Shown here: positions 24,061 to 35,230 of the stretch, in pieces
Layout: each line of letters starts with the position of its first letter
Position numbering within the stretch: position 1 is the stretch's first letter
Assembly: GCF_032118995.1 (NCBI RefSeq)
Contig: NC_092654.1
Coordinates: 15,925,784-15,989,783, forward strand
Length of the DNA: 64,000 nucleotides
Reading direction: 5' to 3'
Source: Asterias amurensis
Taxonomy: Eukaryota > Echinodermata > Asteroidea > Forcipulatida > Asteriidae
The notes under the pieces: model-generated
The model's input: only the letters and a program-made list of their open reading frames with translations
Told to the model about the DNA's origin: nothing
Database searches by the model: none
Position numbers and translations under genes: made by a program

Positions 24061-24867
24061 CCATGCGCAAAGGCATAGTCTTGTTCAGCATGAGCGTGTT
24101 TAACTTGTTTCATGTTAATATACAAATCTGCTCTTCTGCTTTTGCAGAGTATGAAACATTACAGAAATGATTTTTGCCAATAAAACAGTTGCTGGCACTG
24201 TTAGCACTCAGCGTAATCCACCATTTACATAAATTGAAAAATCTGTATAAGTTTGTGATCGATCGACCCTGGTCCTGGAATATGTATCTATATAACCAAA
24301 AAAATAGTAAATGGCCTGACGTTTTGACCCTAGCAGAGTCTTTCTCGAAGGCTAAAAAAAAATATATATAAAAATCAGATTGAGTTATTTTTCTACTAAT
24401 ATAATTGGTCTAGACAAATTTTTGTGTGAGTTTGTGTTGTTCTGTTTTTGAAGTATATGCGCAACTGTTGTTAGTATGTGTGGTTTCAATGTATAAGTAT
24501 TATTACAGAGTTTATTATAAGATTTTAGTTAACTCTGTTGGATTTTTTAATCAAAAGAGATTGTGTTGATCCACATACAATAAGTTAAAGCCCAAAGTGC
24601 CTGTAATTTGCATAAAACCATTTGCATATTGTGTAACTTCAAAGATGCAGTGAAGGCAGAAGGGTAGTTTTTGTCGATGTGTAAAAATAGTTATAAATGA
24701 ATAAATTATCATTAAAAAGAAGATTAACACAACTCAGGGTGCTGGCTTTAGGTGAAATGAGATTTTTCGGCCAGTCCTGAGAAGCCTAAATTCATAGACA
24801 TGAAAGATTGGGCGTAATTCTTGAATATTAAACTTTCTAGTAGGATATCATACTTACTCCTTACTGT

Positions 24868-24980
24868 GGCCCTTTTCAAAACTACGGCTTCGGCTTCAGA
24901 TTCGGCTCAGGCTAGCTTGGCGCTCAGGGCTTCAGACGAGAGGACAGAGCCTAAAGCCGAAGCCGTGTTTTCGAAAAGGC
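24868..24980. mobile_element. GGCCCTTTTCGAAAC palindromic MITE
   Basis: 113 bp with ends GGCCCTTTTCAAAACTACGG and CCGTGTTTTCGAAAAGGC, and CTTCGGCT/AGCCGAAG repeats inside. The same family forms the inner insertion at 1808-1972. A very degenerate relative may span 23415-23776. Confidence 0.65.
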
Positions 24981-25403
24981 AGTCTCCTGTCATGGTGAAT
25001 CAGTTTGATGTGGTTGGAGATTCAATGCACCATATCCATAAATAGCGCACACCAATATTTAGGAGGAATTTATTTTCATAAGGTAGTATGAATTAACATG
25101 AATTCACAAGAAATCATAATCAAAATGCTCTTCCTTGTTTTGTGTCTGCAAGGGTTTTTATTGTTTGTTTGTGTGCTTGTTTGTTGGGGTGTTGTTGTTG
25201 TTTTTTTTTTTTTTTCGGTTTTGTTTGTTGGGGGTGTTTGTTGGTTGGTTTGTTTGTTTGGTTTTTTTGGGTTTTTTTTTTTTTTTTTTGGGGGGGGGGT
25301 TTGTTGGGGGTTATGTGGTGTTTGTTTGTATGTTTGGTATTTTGTGATTGTCTTGGTTCTTTTTTTGGTTGTTGACTTTTGTTATTGGTTTGTTGGGTTT
25401 AGT

Positions 25404-25692
25404 TGTTTGTTTGTTTGTTTGTTTGTTTGTTTGTTTGTTTGTTTGTTTGTTTGTTTGTTTGTTTGTTTGTTTGTTTGTTTGTTTGTTTGTTTGTTTGTTT
25501 GTTTGTTTGTTTGTTTGTTTGTTTGTTTGTTTGTTTGTTTGTTTGTTTGTTTGTTTGTTTGTTTGGTTTTTTTTTTTGGTTTTTTTTGGTTTGTTTGTTT
25601 GTTTGTTTGTTTGTTTGTTTTGTTTGTTTGTTTGTTTGTTTGTTTGTTTGTTTGTTTGTTTGTTTGTTTGTTTGTTTGTTTGTTTGTTTGTT
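25404..25692. repeat. TTTG tetranucleotide microsatellite
   Basis: About 65 TTTG units in two blocks split by a T/G-rich interruption (25564-25590). It lies in a longer tract (25150-25730) that is almost only G and T on this strand. Long open frames here are repeat artefacts. Confidence 0.97.
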
Positions 25693-25929
25693 GTGTTTTT
25701 TGGTTTGTTGGGATAGGTTCACTTTAAGTCAGTCCCCAGGAACTTTAAATATTTATAAACCAGATTTAGAATAGTTTGAAAACCAAAGAAAAACTTATAG
25801 TTTGTGCTGTTTGGGATTCAAAGTTGCAGTTATTCAGGATATATTTGATATGTGGTTTAATTCTGCCTGAAATGTTAAGCCTATAGAGCCTGGTGATCAG
25901 CCGAAAACGGTTGTCAGATAGTTTGATCT

Positions 25930-26276
25930 TTAAAGACACTGGACACTATTGGTAATTGTCAAAGACCAGTCTTCACACTTAGTGTATCTCAACAAATGCA
26001 CAAAATAACAAACCTGTGAAAATTTATGCTCACCAGGTCGTCAAAGTTGCGAGATAATAATGGAAGAAAAATCTCCCTTGTCACACGAAGTTGTGTGCTT
26101 TCAGATGCCTGATTTCGAGACCCCAAAATCTAATTCTGAGGTCTCGAAACCAACTTCGTAGAAAATGTGTTCTTTCTCGAAAACTACGTAACGAGCCGTT
26201 TCGCACAATGTTTTATTCTATAAACAGCTCCTCATTACTCGTTACCAAGTAAAGTTGTATGCTAATAATTACTTTG
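25930..26276. mobile_element. TTAA MITE, AGGCAGTGG family, copy 5 (right end lost)
   Basis: TTAA at 25930-25933, terminal repeat, then the internal palindrome with CGAGACCCC and GAGGTCTCG. The match stops in TAATAATTACTTTGA near 26276, without the terminal repeat. Confidence 0.75.
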
Positions 26277-27476
26277 ATGTTGTGTTTGAAAATCAAATAT
26301 GATTAACGTGGGAGAGAAACAAAAATATGCCAGGCTTTTAGGTGACTATGCTTATAGTGGCATGATTGGCATTTCGGCTTATTCCATAAATTGTTAGCTG
26401 TTGAAGGAAATTATTTTGAAGAAAAAAAGGTCAAACCCAACGATTTATGTAGCTTATTATTTATCGCCATGGTTTAGCTGGTAGCTCTTCTGGTCTAAGA
26501 TTGATTTTTTTTTCGCCAATTTTTTAACAGAAATGAGTCAAGCAACTTTCTCTTCCGGTTATTATATTATTATGTATTTGCACTGAATTATTCATTTCTT
26601 TTTACTCAAGTTTATTATGTTTAGTTACATATATGATTATTATACACGGCATGCTGTAGATGTGAGTGGGAGAGGTAATAAAGGAAGTCTTAGTATGAAT
26701 TATTCATATTTTGCATATTCATATTTTATGCAAATTTGTGTTGCAATTCACAGAGACTATTTACTTGTTTAGGGTTAATTTTAAAAGGATTAAATGACAA
26801 TATTATTTGAATGAGAAAATGAGTGGTATTGTGTTTTATATTATTATAAATGGTTTATTTTATTTTATTTGAATAATATTGTTTTTAAAGTTGACACCAT
26901 TCAAATTTACAAAGATTTTACAAGGTTATGAAAATAAAATAACAGTAAATGGGTTAAATCAATACACATGCACACATCAAATCATAATATAGTAAAGCCA
27001 ATAGAGATTATCAATTAACAGGCAAAGGCATACATCACTACGCACATTGAACCTCCTATTATTCCCTCTTGTTTATTCTCAAACTTTTTGGCAATAGCTC
27101 CCATTGGTTTTGTACAAGTTGTCCAACTGTGGACCTTTTCCGAGCCGTTGACCCTATTGTCCTCTTTTTGTTATAGGTTCCTGGTTTGAATGTGTATACC
27201 TACTCACCCCACCCCCCCCCCCCCCCCACCCCCTCCACGAACGCACAAGGAAGTACAATACATGTAGTTGCAAACTCTAGTAGGGTAAAACCATCGAGAA
27301 AAGTAAAACACCATAGAGCTCTCTATGGTTAAAAAAAATTGTCTTTGACAATTTTATCAATTAAAGGTGCCCGGTTTCTTTAAAGGGAGGGTGAACCTTA
27401 GTTTGTTAGCCATAACAACTTCGCAAAGAGCACTGGAGAGCTATTATTATTAAAAAAATATTTACTGGCATAATTC

Positions 27477-27620
27477 GGTAACTAGTGGTACGTCTTTTCC
27501 CCCTCGAGCCTGTGAGTGACCAGAAGAGGGGCCTATTTCCCTCGGCCTTCGGCCTCGGGAAATAGGTCGCTCTTCTGGTCACTCAAAGTCCCTCGTGGGA
27601 ATAGACGTATACTAGTTACC
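27477..27620. mobile_element. 144-bp palindrome with GGTAACTAGT ends
   Basis: GGTAACTAGTGGTACGTCTT pairs with AGACGTATACTAGTTACC. TGAGTGACCAGAAGAG pairs with CTCTTCTGGTCACTCA and CCTATTTCCC with GGGAAATAGG. The centre is CTCGGCCTTCGGCCTCGG. Almost the whole length can pair. Confidence 0.7.
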
Positions 27621-27937
27621 TCGTTGCCAGTCAATATGTGTATACCAGCATGCCTAGTGTCAGAGTCCAGCAATATCCTGAAGACGATCAGAGCACAGTG
27701 ATCGAAACGTCAAGTTATTAACCACTGGTTCTACCTGATTATACCATGGAGGTTCCTCCATGATTATACTTTATCTTGAATCAATAGTGGCAGGGGAGTT
27801 AGCGTATCTGCATGATATGTTTTTTATTTACACACATACTTTACCCATGGAGGAAGGAAACCTTACGATTCCATACACCATGTAACAAATTGCGCTTACA
27901 ATCTGACCATTATCTCAAAACAAACGTGTAGTTTAAA

Positions 27938-27962
27938 AACACACACACACACACACACACAC
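27938..27962. repeat. CA dinucleotide repeat
   Basis: Twelve CA units followed by CGCACACC. Confidence 0.9.
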
Positions 27963-28939
27963 GCACACCCATGTTTATGGTGCAGACCGAGGACTTCTCT
28001 TTGTTCTCCCATTGTTTGGACATAGTTTATTTTTCAGACGTCCCCATTGGTTTTGAACACAAAATCTACCGAGTACTGTCCCCTGTGTGACTTTTTCCCG
28101 GATCCTCGGTTATGAATAGCAGACATGCCCACCCACACACACACCAAGGGCCCTGTCTACCATTAGGCCAAATAAAAAAATACCATTTGATCGTCCCAGC
28201 CCGCATCTTTTTTGGGGGGGGGCCGCATCATTTTTTATTTTTTTATTTTTTTTTTTTTTTCTTTTTTTAAATAAAAAAATGTGAATGCCTACCAGCAAAT
28301 ATTTGTAGTGTAATACTCCGACCCTGACCCGGGTCCTCATGCAACAAATAGACATAAAATACGTTTGCGGTGGGTTCAAACTGAAGAATTTGTGGCAAGC
28401 TTGATTTGAAATACTAAGCGGCCATCTTGGGGGAAAATATAAAAAATAAAAAATAAAAAGGCCCTCATCCTCCTCTTTTGGGAAAAATCCGGACGATCAA
28501 CTGCTATTTTTTTTATTTGGCCTAATGCGGGGATTATATTTTACAGACTAATGTATGTTATCAATATGTCCATACCCCAAGTTGTTTATTTTCAGATGAA
28601 TGCAGCTATAAATAGTGACAGTTACGTAATCGTTTTGCGAAACTTCTCAAAGATCTATGATAGTAAGGTTAACGTAAATAAAAGACGGACCACTATTTCT
28701 GGAGTTTGCATTCAAAATAAAAATGGGCGTTGTAAAGAATTGAAGCAACAACATTCATTGGTTATTACTGATTTTGATCGATACACAGATTCATAGGTTC
28801 TGATTGTGTGTCTTAGTTTTATGTTATTATTTATATGACGTCAGTAACAGTTAGTTGCTCCATTGCTCACCCCTAAATTAAATGTTAAACATGTCAGACA
28901 CCCCTTTTTGAAATGGACGAATCCAGGGTACCTGTGCGT

Positions 28940-28961
28940 TGGGGGGGGGGGGGGGGGGGGC
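28940..28961. repeat. G homopolymer upstream of the sulfotransferase
   Basis: About 21 consecutive G, 145 bp before the start codon. Other runs are at 27208-27226 (C), 30589-30602 (G) and 54170-54181 (G). Assembly length here may be unreliable. Confidence 0.9.
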
Positions 28962-29105
28962 TCCCGGCATTGGCATTATATTGAGAGGCACTTTTTATAC
29001 GAAGTCACTTTGATTCATACAACCGGTGGAGTAAAGCAAACCCCTCGTTTTCATACCAGATTTTTATTTTAAAAACACAACTGCACAAGGTGAAAGATAA
29101 ACAAC

Positions 29106-32100
29106 ATGGCTACCAACCCTCTACTGGCGATGTTCCCGCCGATAATCAACGGGAAAACCCACGAAGAATTATTACTGGAGATCGAGGAATACCACAAGAG
29201 TTCTGGGGTTCACAAACTGAACGGTAATAACTACAGCTGGGTTATGCCGCGCGCCAATTTCGACGCCATCAAAACTTTTGAGGTCAGAGAGGAGGACATT
29301 TTCAACATCACATTCCCAAAATCAGGTAAGTTTGCTGAGAACATAGATTTTACGTCATTTGTATGAATAGGCTTAACAAATAATAATATCCTAGATTTGT
29401 ATTTTCTTTCACCATGTCCAAGGTCCTTCCTTACTATACTTGTTACTTACTTACGATTTATGGGAGAAATTGTTAAGGCTTATCCCTTTGTAAGGAAAAG
29501 TTTCCGTATGGCGCCACCACTTTTTCATTCGATATAAAAATGAGATATCCCTTTTTGTAAAAATGAGTGAAAAAGTGGTGGCGCCAAAAAAGTTATCCCT
29601 TTGGGACCCCATACCCTATCAGTCATTGATTCCTTCCAATAGGCATCGATCTCTTTCTTCAATGCGGGACCGAATCAAACGCAAGGCTGAAGCATTCGCT
29701 TTGACATTTTGCTTTGCACTAATAATATACTAATTTATTTTACAACGAATAAACACATGGTGGCAGGATACGGATGTGTTTGGACACTATTGGTAATTGT
29801 CAAAGACTAGTTTTCTCACTTGGTGTATCTCAACATCCTGCATGCATAAAGTAACAAACCTGTGAACATTTGAGCTCAATTGGTCGGCGAAGTTGCGAGA
29901 TAATAATGATAGAAAAAAACACCGTTGTCGCACGAAGTTATGTGCTTCCAGATGCTTGATTTCTAGACCTCAAAATCTAACTCTGAGGTCTCAAAATAAA
30001 ATTCGTGAAAATTACTTCTTTCTCGAAAATTACGTTACTTCAGAGGGAGCCTTTTTCTCACAATGTTTTATCAACAGCTCTCCATTGCTCGTTACCAAGT
30101 AAGTTTTTATGCTAACAATTATGTTGAGTAATTCTACCAATAGTGTCCACTTCCAGGAACTCATTGGATAGGGGAGATCATACATTTCATCCTCCACGAT
30201 GGCCGTTCAGATTTCAACAGAGAAAACATGAAGTCTGCACTGGAGACTACGCTCGTTATGAACCCATCAGATGTTAATAGTGGGGTACCGGGTTATAAGA
30301 CCTACGAGAAAATCATGTCTAACCCGAGGGTCATACCTACTCACTGTCAAGTAGACCTGTTACCACCACGAATGTGGGAGAAAAAGCCAAAGGTATACTA
30401 TCTTATTAAAATAACAAAACAATAATAATAAAATTATATTTCTCTTTTCTTTCACGTGATTGTGTCCTACAATTCACTACCCACCTCGCTTCGCTTCCCA
30501 CCTTCACTTATACCATTATCCATTTGTTAACAATTTTTTTGTGCCGATTTTACATTCACAACAAAATCGGCAAAATACTTTCTTTTTTTGGGGGGGGGGG
30601 GGTGACACAAAGAAATTACAACGATGGGCTAACAAAAATGAATTGCTGCTCATTAGAAAACAACTTCTGTGAGTCGTTCACACCTCATTATATCATATAT
30701 TGTTTAGGTGGCTTGTAAGTTGTAATTATAACAAAACAAAACTCTGCTCTGTCTTTTTTATGAAATTAAGGTGATTTACCTGGCCCGCAACCCAAAGGAT
30801 CTACTGGTTTCCTACTTCAATTTCATCAAGTCTCTGCTTACCCCGTCATTACAGACGTGGGAAGGGTTCCTCTTTCTGCTCATGACTGGGCAAAGTAAGT
30901 CATTAGGCCGAACAACGAAAAAAAGAGAAAAAAAAGACACATTTTCTGTGTTTTTTTTCATTAAACTTACTATAATCTTTTAAGAACTTGTAAACATAAA
31001 GTAAGCGCTCACTTAAAAAAACTGAAGAACTGGTGGCCTGAGTTTGAATTTAAACACTTGGTGGCGAGCTTTGAAAGAAATAAATAAAAGAAAAGAAAAT
31101 CTCAGACGATCAACGGGTGTTTTTTTTTTTACTCGGCCTTAAACATCATTTAACAAAAACTATTGACCAACATGAGGATTCACTGCTATACCAAGGGGGA
31201 AATAAGTAGGCTGAGGAAAATTGAAGGGGAGCACTCGCGAGGAAACAAAATAAGTAAATTAACAACCCCACCAGACAATCCGCCATAGAGAAAAGCAAGA
31301 TGACTCCACTCACAACGAAATCCTCATTTTTTTTTTGTTACTTCCTCTGTGTATCTGAGATTTTTTTAATGGTAAAATTGAAGGCTAGTTCATTCCGGAT
31401 TGGTGCTCTTTATGAGTTGGCACGTTTATGTTTGTCTAAATCTACTATATGTACAACTACACACCCGTACTACCAGTCTGTTTCGATCAGCCATATCGGG
31501 AAAAAAAAACATGAACAGAAATTCAAAAGTCTACTTGGCAAATTCATGCATTGACGATTATTCAAGTCCCTGCTCGGGACTTGATATAGATGGTGCCACC
31601 ATAAAAATGATTTATAGATTCATCCTGCGCAGGAAGTATGAACCGGGCTTATGGAATTCGTAAAAAAACTGCTTTGATTACGAGACATCGACAATTCTAC
31701 CTCCATAGATGAGTTTACACAATTGAAATCTTTTTATAGTCATATGACTTGATTTCCGTAGTCTTTGAAAACATTTTAAGTGAAATTCAGCAAAGTTTAC
31801 GACTTGAAATTTTCGTTCAAGCAGGTCTTTAAGTTTAAAAACAGTTTGGTTCCCACCACCGTACGCGAGTAGTAGACATTTCAGTGTTTTCAACAAAACG
31901 ACTATAATCAGCGTCAAAACTTGCCCCACATGCATGTTTGCGTAACAAACCAATTGTAAACTCTGAATTGATTGGCTTTGGAAGGTGTAGTTATTTTGTA
32001 TAGTGTTTTTCAGTGCTTTGTATGAGGCTTTAATTGAACTACGGCCATTTTGCTCCACCGTAAAATGCAATGTTGATAGACAAACCCTATACCCTATTGT

Positions 32101-35100
32101 AATATTTTCTCTTGGCATACCAATTACATTGGTCGGTTGACCTCTTTCTTTATGCATTCCTTATAAAGGTCACCCTTTCGCCCTCGGCACACTTTGTATG
32201 GCTCACGTAAATGATGCTCGATGTAATCAATTTAATTGGGAAGAGTGGTCCGCGGAGTCTCCCAAAATGCTCGAATTCATTGAGGAGGAGCAGTAGGAAC
32301 ACTCAACTAACTGCCCAACTTAATTGTTATACTTTTAATTGCACCCCTTCATTTATTTGAGTTGTCAAGTATTCCGCTGACAGCTTGCAAAATGAGTACC
32401 TTTATAAAAATTAAAATAACTCATCTTAAGAATTATCAATTTCTGTCCAAGAGTGCTTGGAATGTTTAAATATCTGTTATACTGAACTTTTGAGTGTCAT
32501 CTTGTTTTGAAAAGCATCACCAATCCCGGTCCACATCTTTTTGACTCACCCCCTGTATGCTAACGGTAACGGATCCCACATGTTTTTCGTTTAATACGTT
32601 ACAGTGATTGGTGGTTCTTGGTTTGATCACGTGCTTGGTTATTGGGAGCATAGAAACGACGATAATGTCTTATTCCTCAAGTATGAAGATCTTCATAAGG
32701 TAATGTCACACATTAAAAGTTAATGAGAAGCGTATACAAATCGTGTATAACTGAACAAATTATTCTTCCTGCGTGGACACATTCTAACCAGATTTTCGGC
32801 GATATCTCAAAACATAAAATTATGATTAATTATAGATACTGAAAACAATTGATTCAACATTTGCACCACAGGGTGTTAAATGCAGTGGACACTATTGGTA
32901 TATTACTCAAAATAATTATCAGCATAAAACCTTACTTGGTATAACGAGTAATAGAGAGCTGTTGATAGTATAAAAAATTGTGAGAAACGACTCCCTCTGA
33001 TGTAACGTATTATATAGTTTTTGAGTAAAAGAAGTAAATTTTCCACGAATTTGATTTCGAGACATCAGAATTAGATTTTGAGGTCTCGAAATCAAGCATC
33101 TGAAAGCACACAACTTCGTGTGACAAGGGTGTTTTGGGTTTTTCTTCTTATCATTAATATCTCGCACATTCCGACGACCAATTTGTGCTCAAATGTTCAC
33201 AGGTTTGTTATTTTATGGATAATGTTGAGCTACACCAAGTGAGAATACTGGTCTTTGACAATTACCAATAGTTTCTAAAAAGCAACCAAACGGTTAAAAA
33301 ACATAGGTGAATTTTGCCTTGTAACTTTGTGTAGCAATTTTCAAATGGTTAGACAAAGTATAGGCCTACTTACTTTTTTTTTTTTCTTTTTTAACGAATA
33401 TCGCACATCCTTTCGTTGCGTCTTTTTTCCCCCGGGGGATTCTTGTTTATTTATCTCTTGATTCAAACCAGAAAGAAGCAAATAACAATAATAATAATTA
33501 AATCGTTAAGTTGTTTATTTATTAAACCAGGACTTGCCGGGAAATATTCGTAAGATTGCAACCCACCTCGGCAAGGATCTCAGCGATGATGTCATCGCAA
33601 CCATCGCAGAACACGTGACCTTCGGCGGGATGCAGAAATCTTACCAGAAAATTGAGGAGGAGCAGGGTGAGGAGGGGAAGTTACTGACGAGAATGTTTGG
33701 CGTCATTCCCTATCTCAACAAAGGTATTAATACAACATTGAGTTGAACGAAGCAATTAATTTGACGTGGAACTTTAAATAGACCCGCAGCCGATTTCACG
33801 AAACGCTAGGATGAATCCTATCTCGAGTTATGGACGAGTAACTTGTCTTTGAGTCTTGATATGAGTCTTGAGTGAATTAATCCCTATGCAACTCACGTAG
33901 GAAGCTGGGATGGTGCGTTTGTGACGTCATCGGTCGACGGTTCAAGGTGCGAAGAAAAAATAAAGAAAAGGTTGTGCACTATTGTGCCAGAGCCAGACTG
34001 GGTTTACAACATCCTACAGCCAGCCAGAGGTCGTGGGACTCTTAATTGCTGGCAGGGCAACCTCAGGATGGGTTCAACGCGTACTAATGACTATGGATAT
34101 GTCCTAATATTAATCCTAAAAGTTAGAAAAGAGTTTGATCAGGTCATTTTGAAATGGTAGAACCTATTGTGGCAAATTTCAACCCGCTTAACCTAACTTC
34201 CTAAAACCATTCGCTAATGCACCTCTCTGAGAACTAATTGATAATAAAAAATAAAGTCCATTAAATTTTTAGTACAGTTTTGTCATGGCACGCTCTACCC
34301 AAATTGACAGGCAAACTTAACTTTACAATTTACATTGGCTCGACATCTGAAACCTAGGTGCTCCAGATTCGTCCCGACGACTGCAAAAGCTCCAGATTCG
34401 TCCCGAAGTCTGCAAAGGTCGATTATTCGACTCATGGCGCGTCCAGTCGCTCCTTGAATTGTTTAAGACGTCGAAATGTTCATGTATTTTGTTCAGAATG
34501 TGGTTGGGCGTGACTCTGGAGTGTCGTCTGAAACGGATTTTAGAGATTAAAAACGCTAAGCGTTTTTCAGTGGCAGGCACGAATATAAAAAAAAACCACA
34601 GGGAGCGGGGAATTGTTGTCAAAGGGACTGTTGGTAGCATGCTATAGTGGTTTACGAGGATGGAGAGTGTGTGCACAATCCGAAAGATGGCTAGGCCCCA
34701 TCACCTCCCCGGGCCGGACTGTGCACACAATCCGAAAAGACGGTTCGGTGGTCTAGGCCCCATCCTCCCAGACCAAAGATGACTAGCAGACTGATGTAAG
34801 TGCGCCACCAGTGTGCAATTTTCACGAGTCCTGGCCAAAACAATCGGCATACACATTAGATGACTGATTGATCTTTGGGTTGCCGTGATGTGTTTATGTT
34901 CTGAAAGAAAAAATAAACAAACATGCCCCCTTTTGAAGTTAAAAGGTAGACGTTACTTATTTTATGCACCGGTAAGTAGGCTTAACATACGTTTTTCCTC
35001 ATTTTTATAATTACCAGGTAAAGTCGGAAGTTGGAAGAGCATGTTTACGGCAGAGCAGAGCGCCCTCTTCGACATGCTCTATGCAGAGAAGATGAAGGGA

Positions 35101-35130
35101 AGCGGGCTCGACTTCGACTTTGAACTTTAG
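29106..35130 (+). CDS. Cytosolic sulfotransferase (SULT family)
   Basis: Soluble enzyme that transfers a sulfonate group from PAPS to a hydroxyl or amine of a small acceptor. Exons are 29106-29325, 30157-30392, 30771-30894, 32605-32699, 33531-33723 and 35018-35130 (TAG). Introns are GT-AG with phases 1, 0, 1, 0, 1; 981 nt encode 326 aa (SULT1 enzymes are about 295). Motifs seen: the PAPS 5'-phosphosulfate loop TFPKSGTHW (69-77, Lys72), the catalytic His136 in PTHCQVDLLP, the 3'-phosphate site RNPKDLLVSY (158-167, Arg158 and Ser166), the C-terminal GKVGSWK (290-296) and the family end KM.G..LDFDFEL. The N-terminus is about 25 residues longer than in SULT1. Odd point: the usual RKG before GxxGxWK reads NKG (288-290), so the arginine that contacts the PAPS 3'-phosphate is replaced. 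The acceptor substrate cannot be told. The start codon has a good context (AACATGG). Confidence 0.93.
29480..29603. mobile_element. Palindromic MITE, CGTATGGCGCCACCAC arms, in sulfotransferase intron 1
   Basis: GGCGCCACCACTTTTTCATT pairs with AATGAGTGAAAAAGTGGTGG followed by CGCC. The outer TTATCCCTTTG occurs on both sides. A second copy is at 39363-39508. Confidence 0.65.
29779..30156. mobile_element. TTAA MITE, AGGCAGTGG family, copy 6, ending at the sulfotransferase exon 2 acceptor
   Basis: It runs from TTTGGACACTATTGG to CCAATAGTGTCCACTTCCAG. The family end normally reads CCAATAGTGTCCACTGCCT then TTAA. Here the last bases have become CTTCCAG and the AG at 30155-30156 is the acceptor of sulfotransferase exon 2. 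Branch point and pyrimidine tract must therefore lie largely inside transposon sequence. Confidence 0.8.
31624..31651. mobile_element. Fragment of the piggyBac-like MITE end
   Basis: CGCAGGAAGTATGAACCGGG followed by CTTA matches the right end of the element at 12787-12983. The rest of the element is absent. Confidence 0.6.
32169..32296 (+). CDS. Possible alternative last exon of the sulfotransferase gene
   Basis: Inside intron 3 an AG at 32167-32168 follows a pyrimidine-rich tract (around 32140-32152). Splicing exon 3 (phase 1) to 32169 would keep an open frame for 41 further codons to TAG at 32294-32296, with a protein-like ending containing FNWEEWSAES and EFIEEEQ. The product would lack exons 4-6, so it would have the PAPS loop and catalytic His but no C-terminal GxxGxWK. 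I recognise no domain. It could be chance, or an exon of something else. Confidence 0.25.
32876..33276. mobile_element. TTAA MITE, AGGCAGTGG family, copy 7, in sulfotransferase intron 4
   Basis: Left TTAA at 32876-32879, terminal repeat TGCAGTGGACACTATTGG, internal palindrome at about 33045-33095, right end CAATTACCAATAGTTTCT with the final bases diverged. Confidence 0.8.
34352..34410. repeat. 29-bp tandem duplication in sulfotransferase intron 5
   Basis: GCTCCAGATTCGTCCCGA followed by CTGCAAA occurs twice in a row. Confidence 0.75.
34661..34785. repeat. About 60-bp imperfect tandem duplication in sulfotransferase intron 5
   Basis: GTGTGCACAATCCGAAAGA with CTAGGCCCCATC repeats as TGTGCACACAATCCGAAAAG with CTAGGCCCCATC; small insertions differ between the copies. 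Confidence 0.65.
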
Positions 35131-35230
35131 AAAGTAATTATTTTGATCACTGTCTTAGAAGTCGGTTAACTGCGTATGTCTATGCTAAGAGTGTCGCAGT
35201 ACAAACCACTGGTAATACTGACAAACCATC

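Larger units (their letters stand above)
26284..29105. other. Intergenic DNA before the sulfotransferase
   Basis: AT-rich, with C and G runs, the CA repeat and the 27477 palindrome. A short hairpin (ACCATAGAGCTCTCTATGGT) lies at about 27310-27330. No clear TATA box precedes the sulfotransferase start. 28550-28800 is open in one frame (28551-28796) with no known similarity. Confidence 0.45.
30895..32604 (+). other. Sulfotransferase intron 3
   Basis: 1710 bp. It holds the 31624 MITE fragment, the possible alternative exon at 32169, and a 159-codon minus-strand frame (31678-32157) that I do not recognise and consider probably chance. Confidence 0.6.

Noticed and set aside
25098..25774. Long open frames with Phe-Val-Cys-Leu repeats, and Lys-Gln-Thr-Asn on the other strand
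   Set aside because: They are only the translation of the TTTG microsatellite and its G/T-rich flanks.
31678..32157. 159-codon minus-strand frame in a sulfotransferase intron
   Set aside because: No recognised domain, no splice or promoter context, and it lies inside an intron of a well-supported gene. Kept only as a note.
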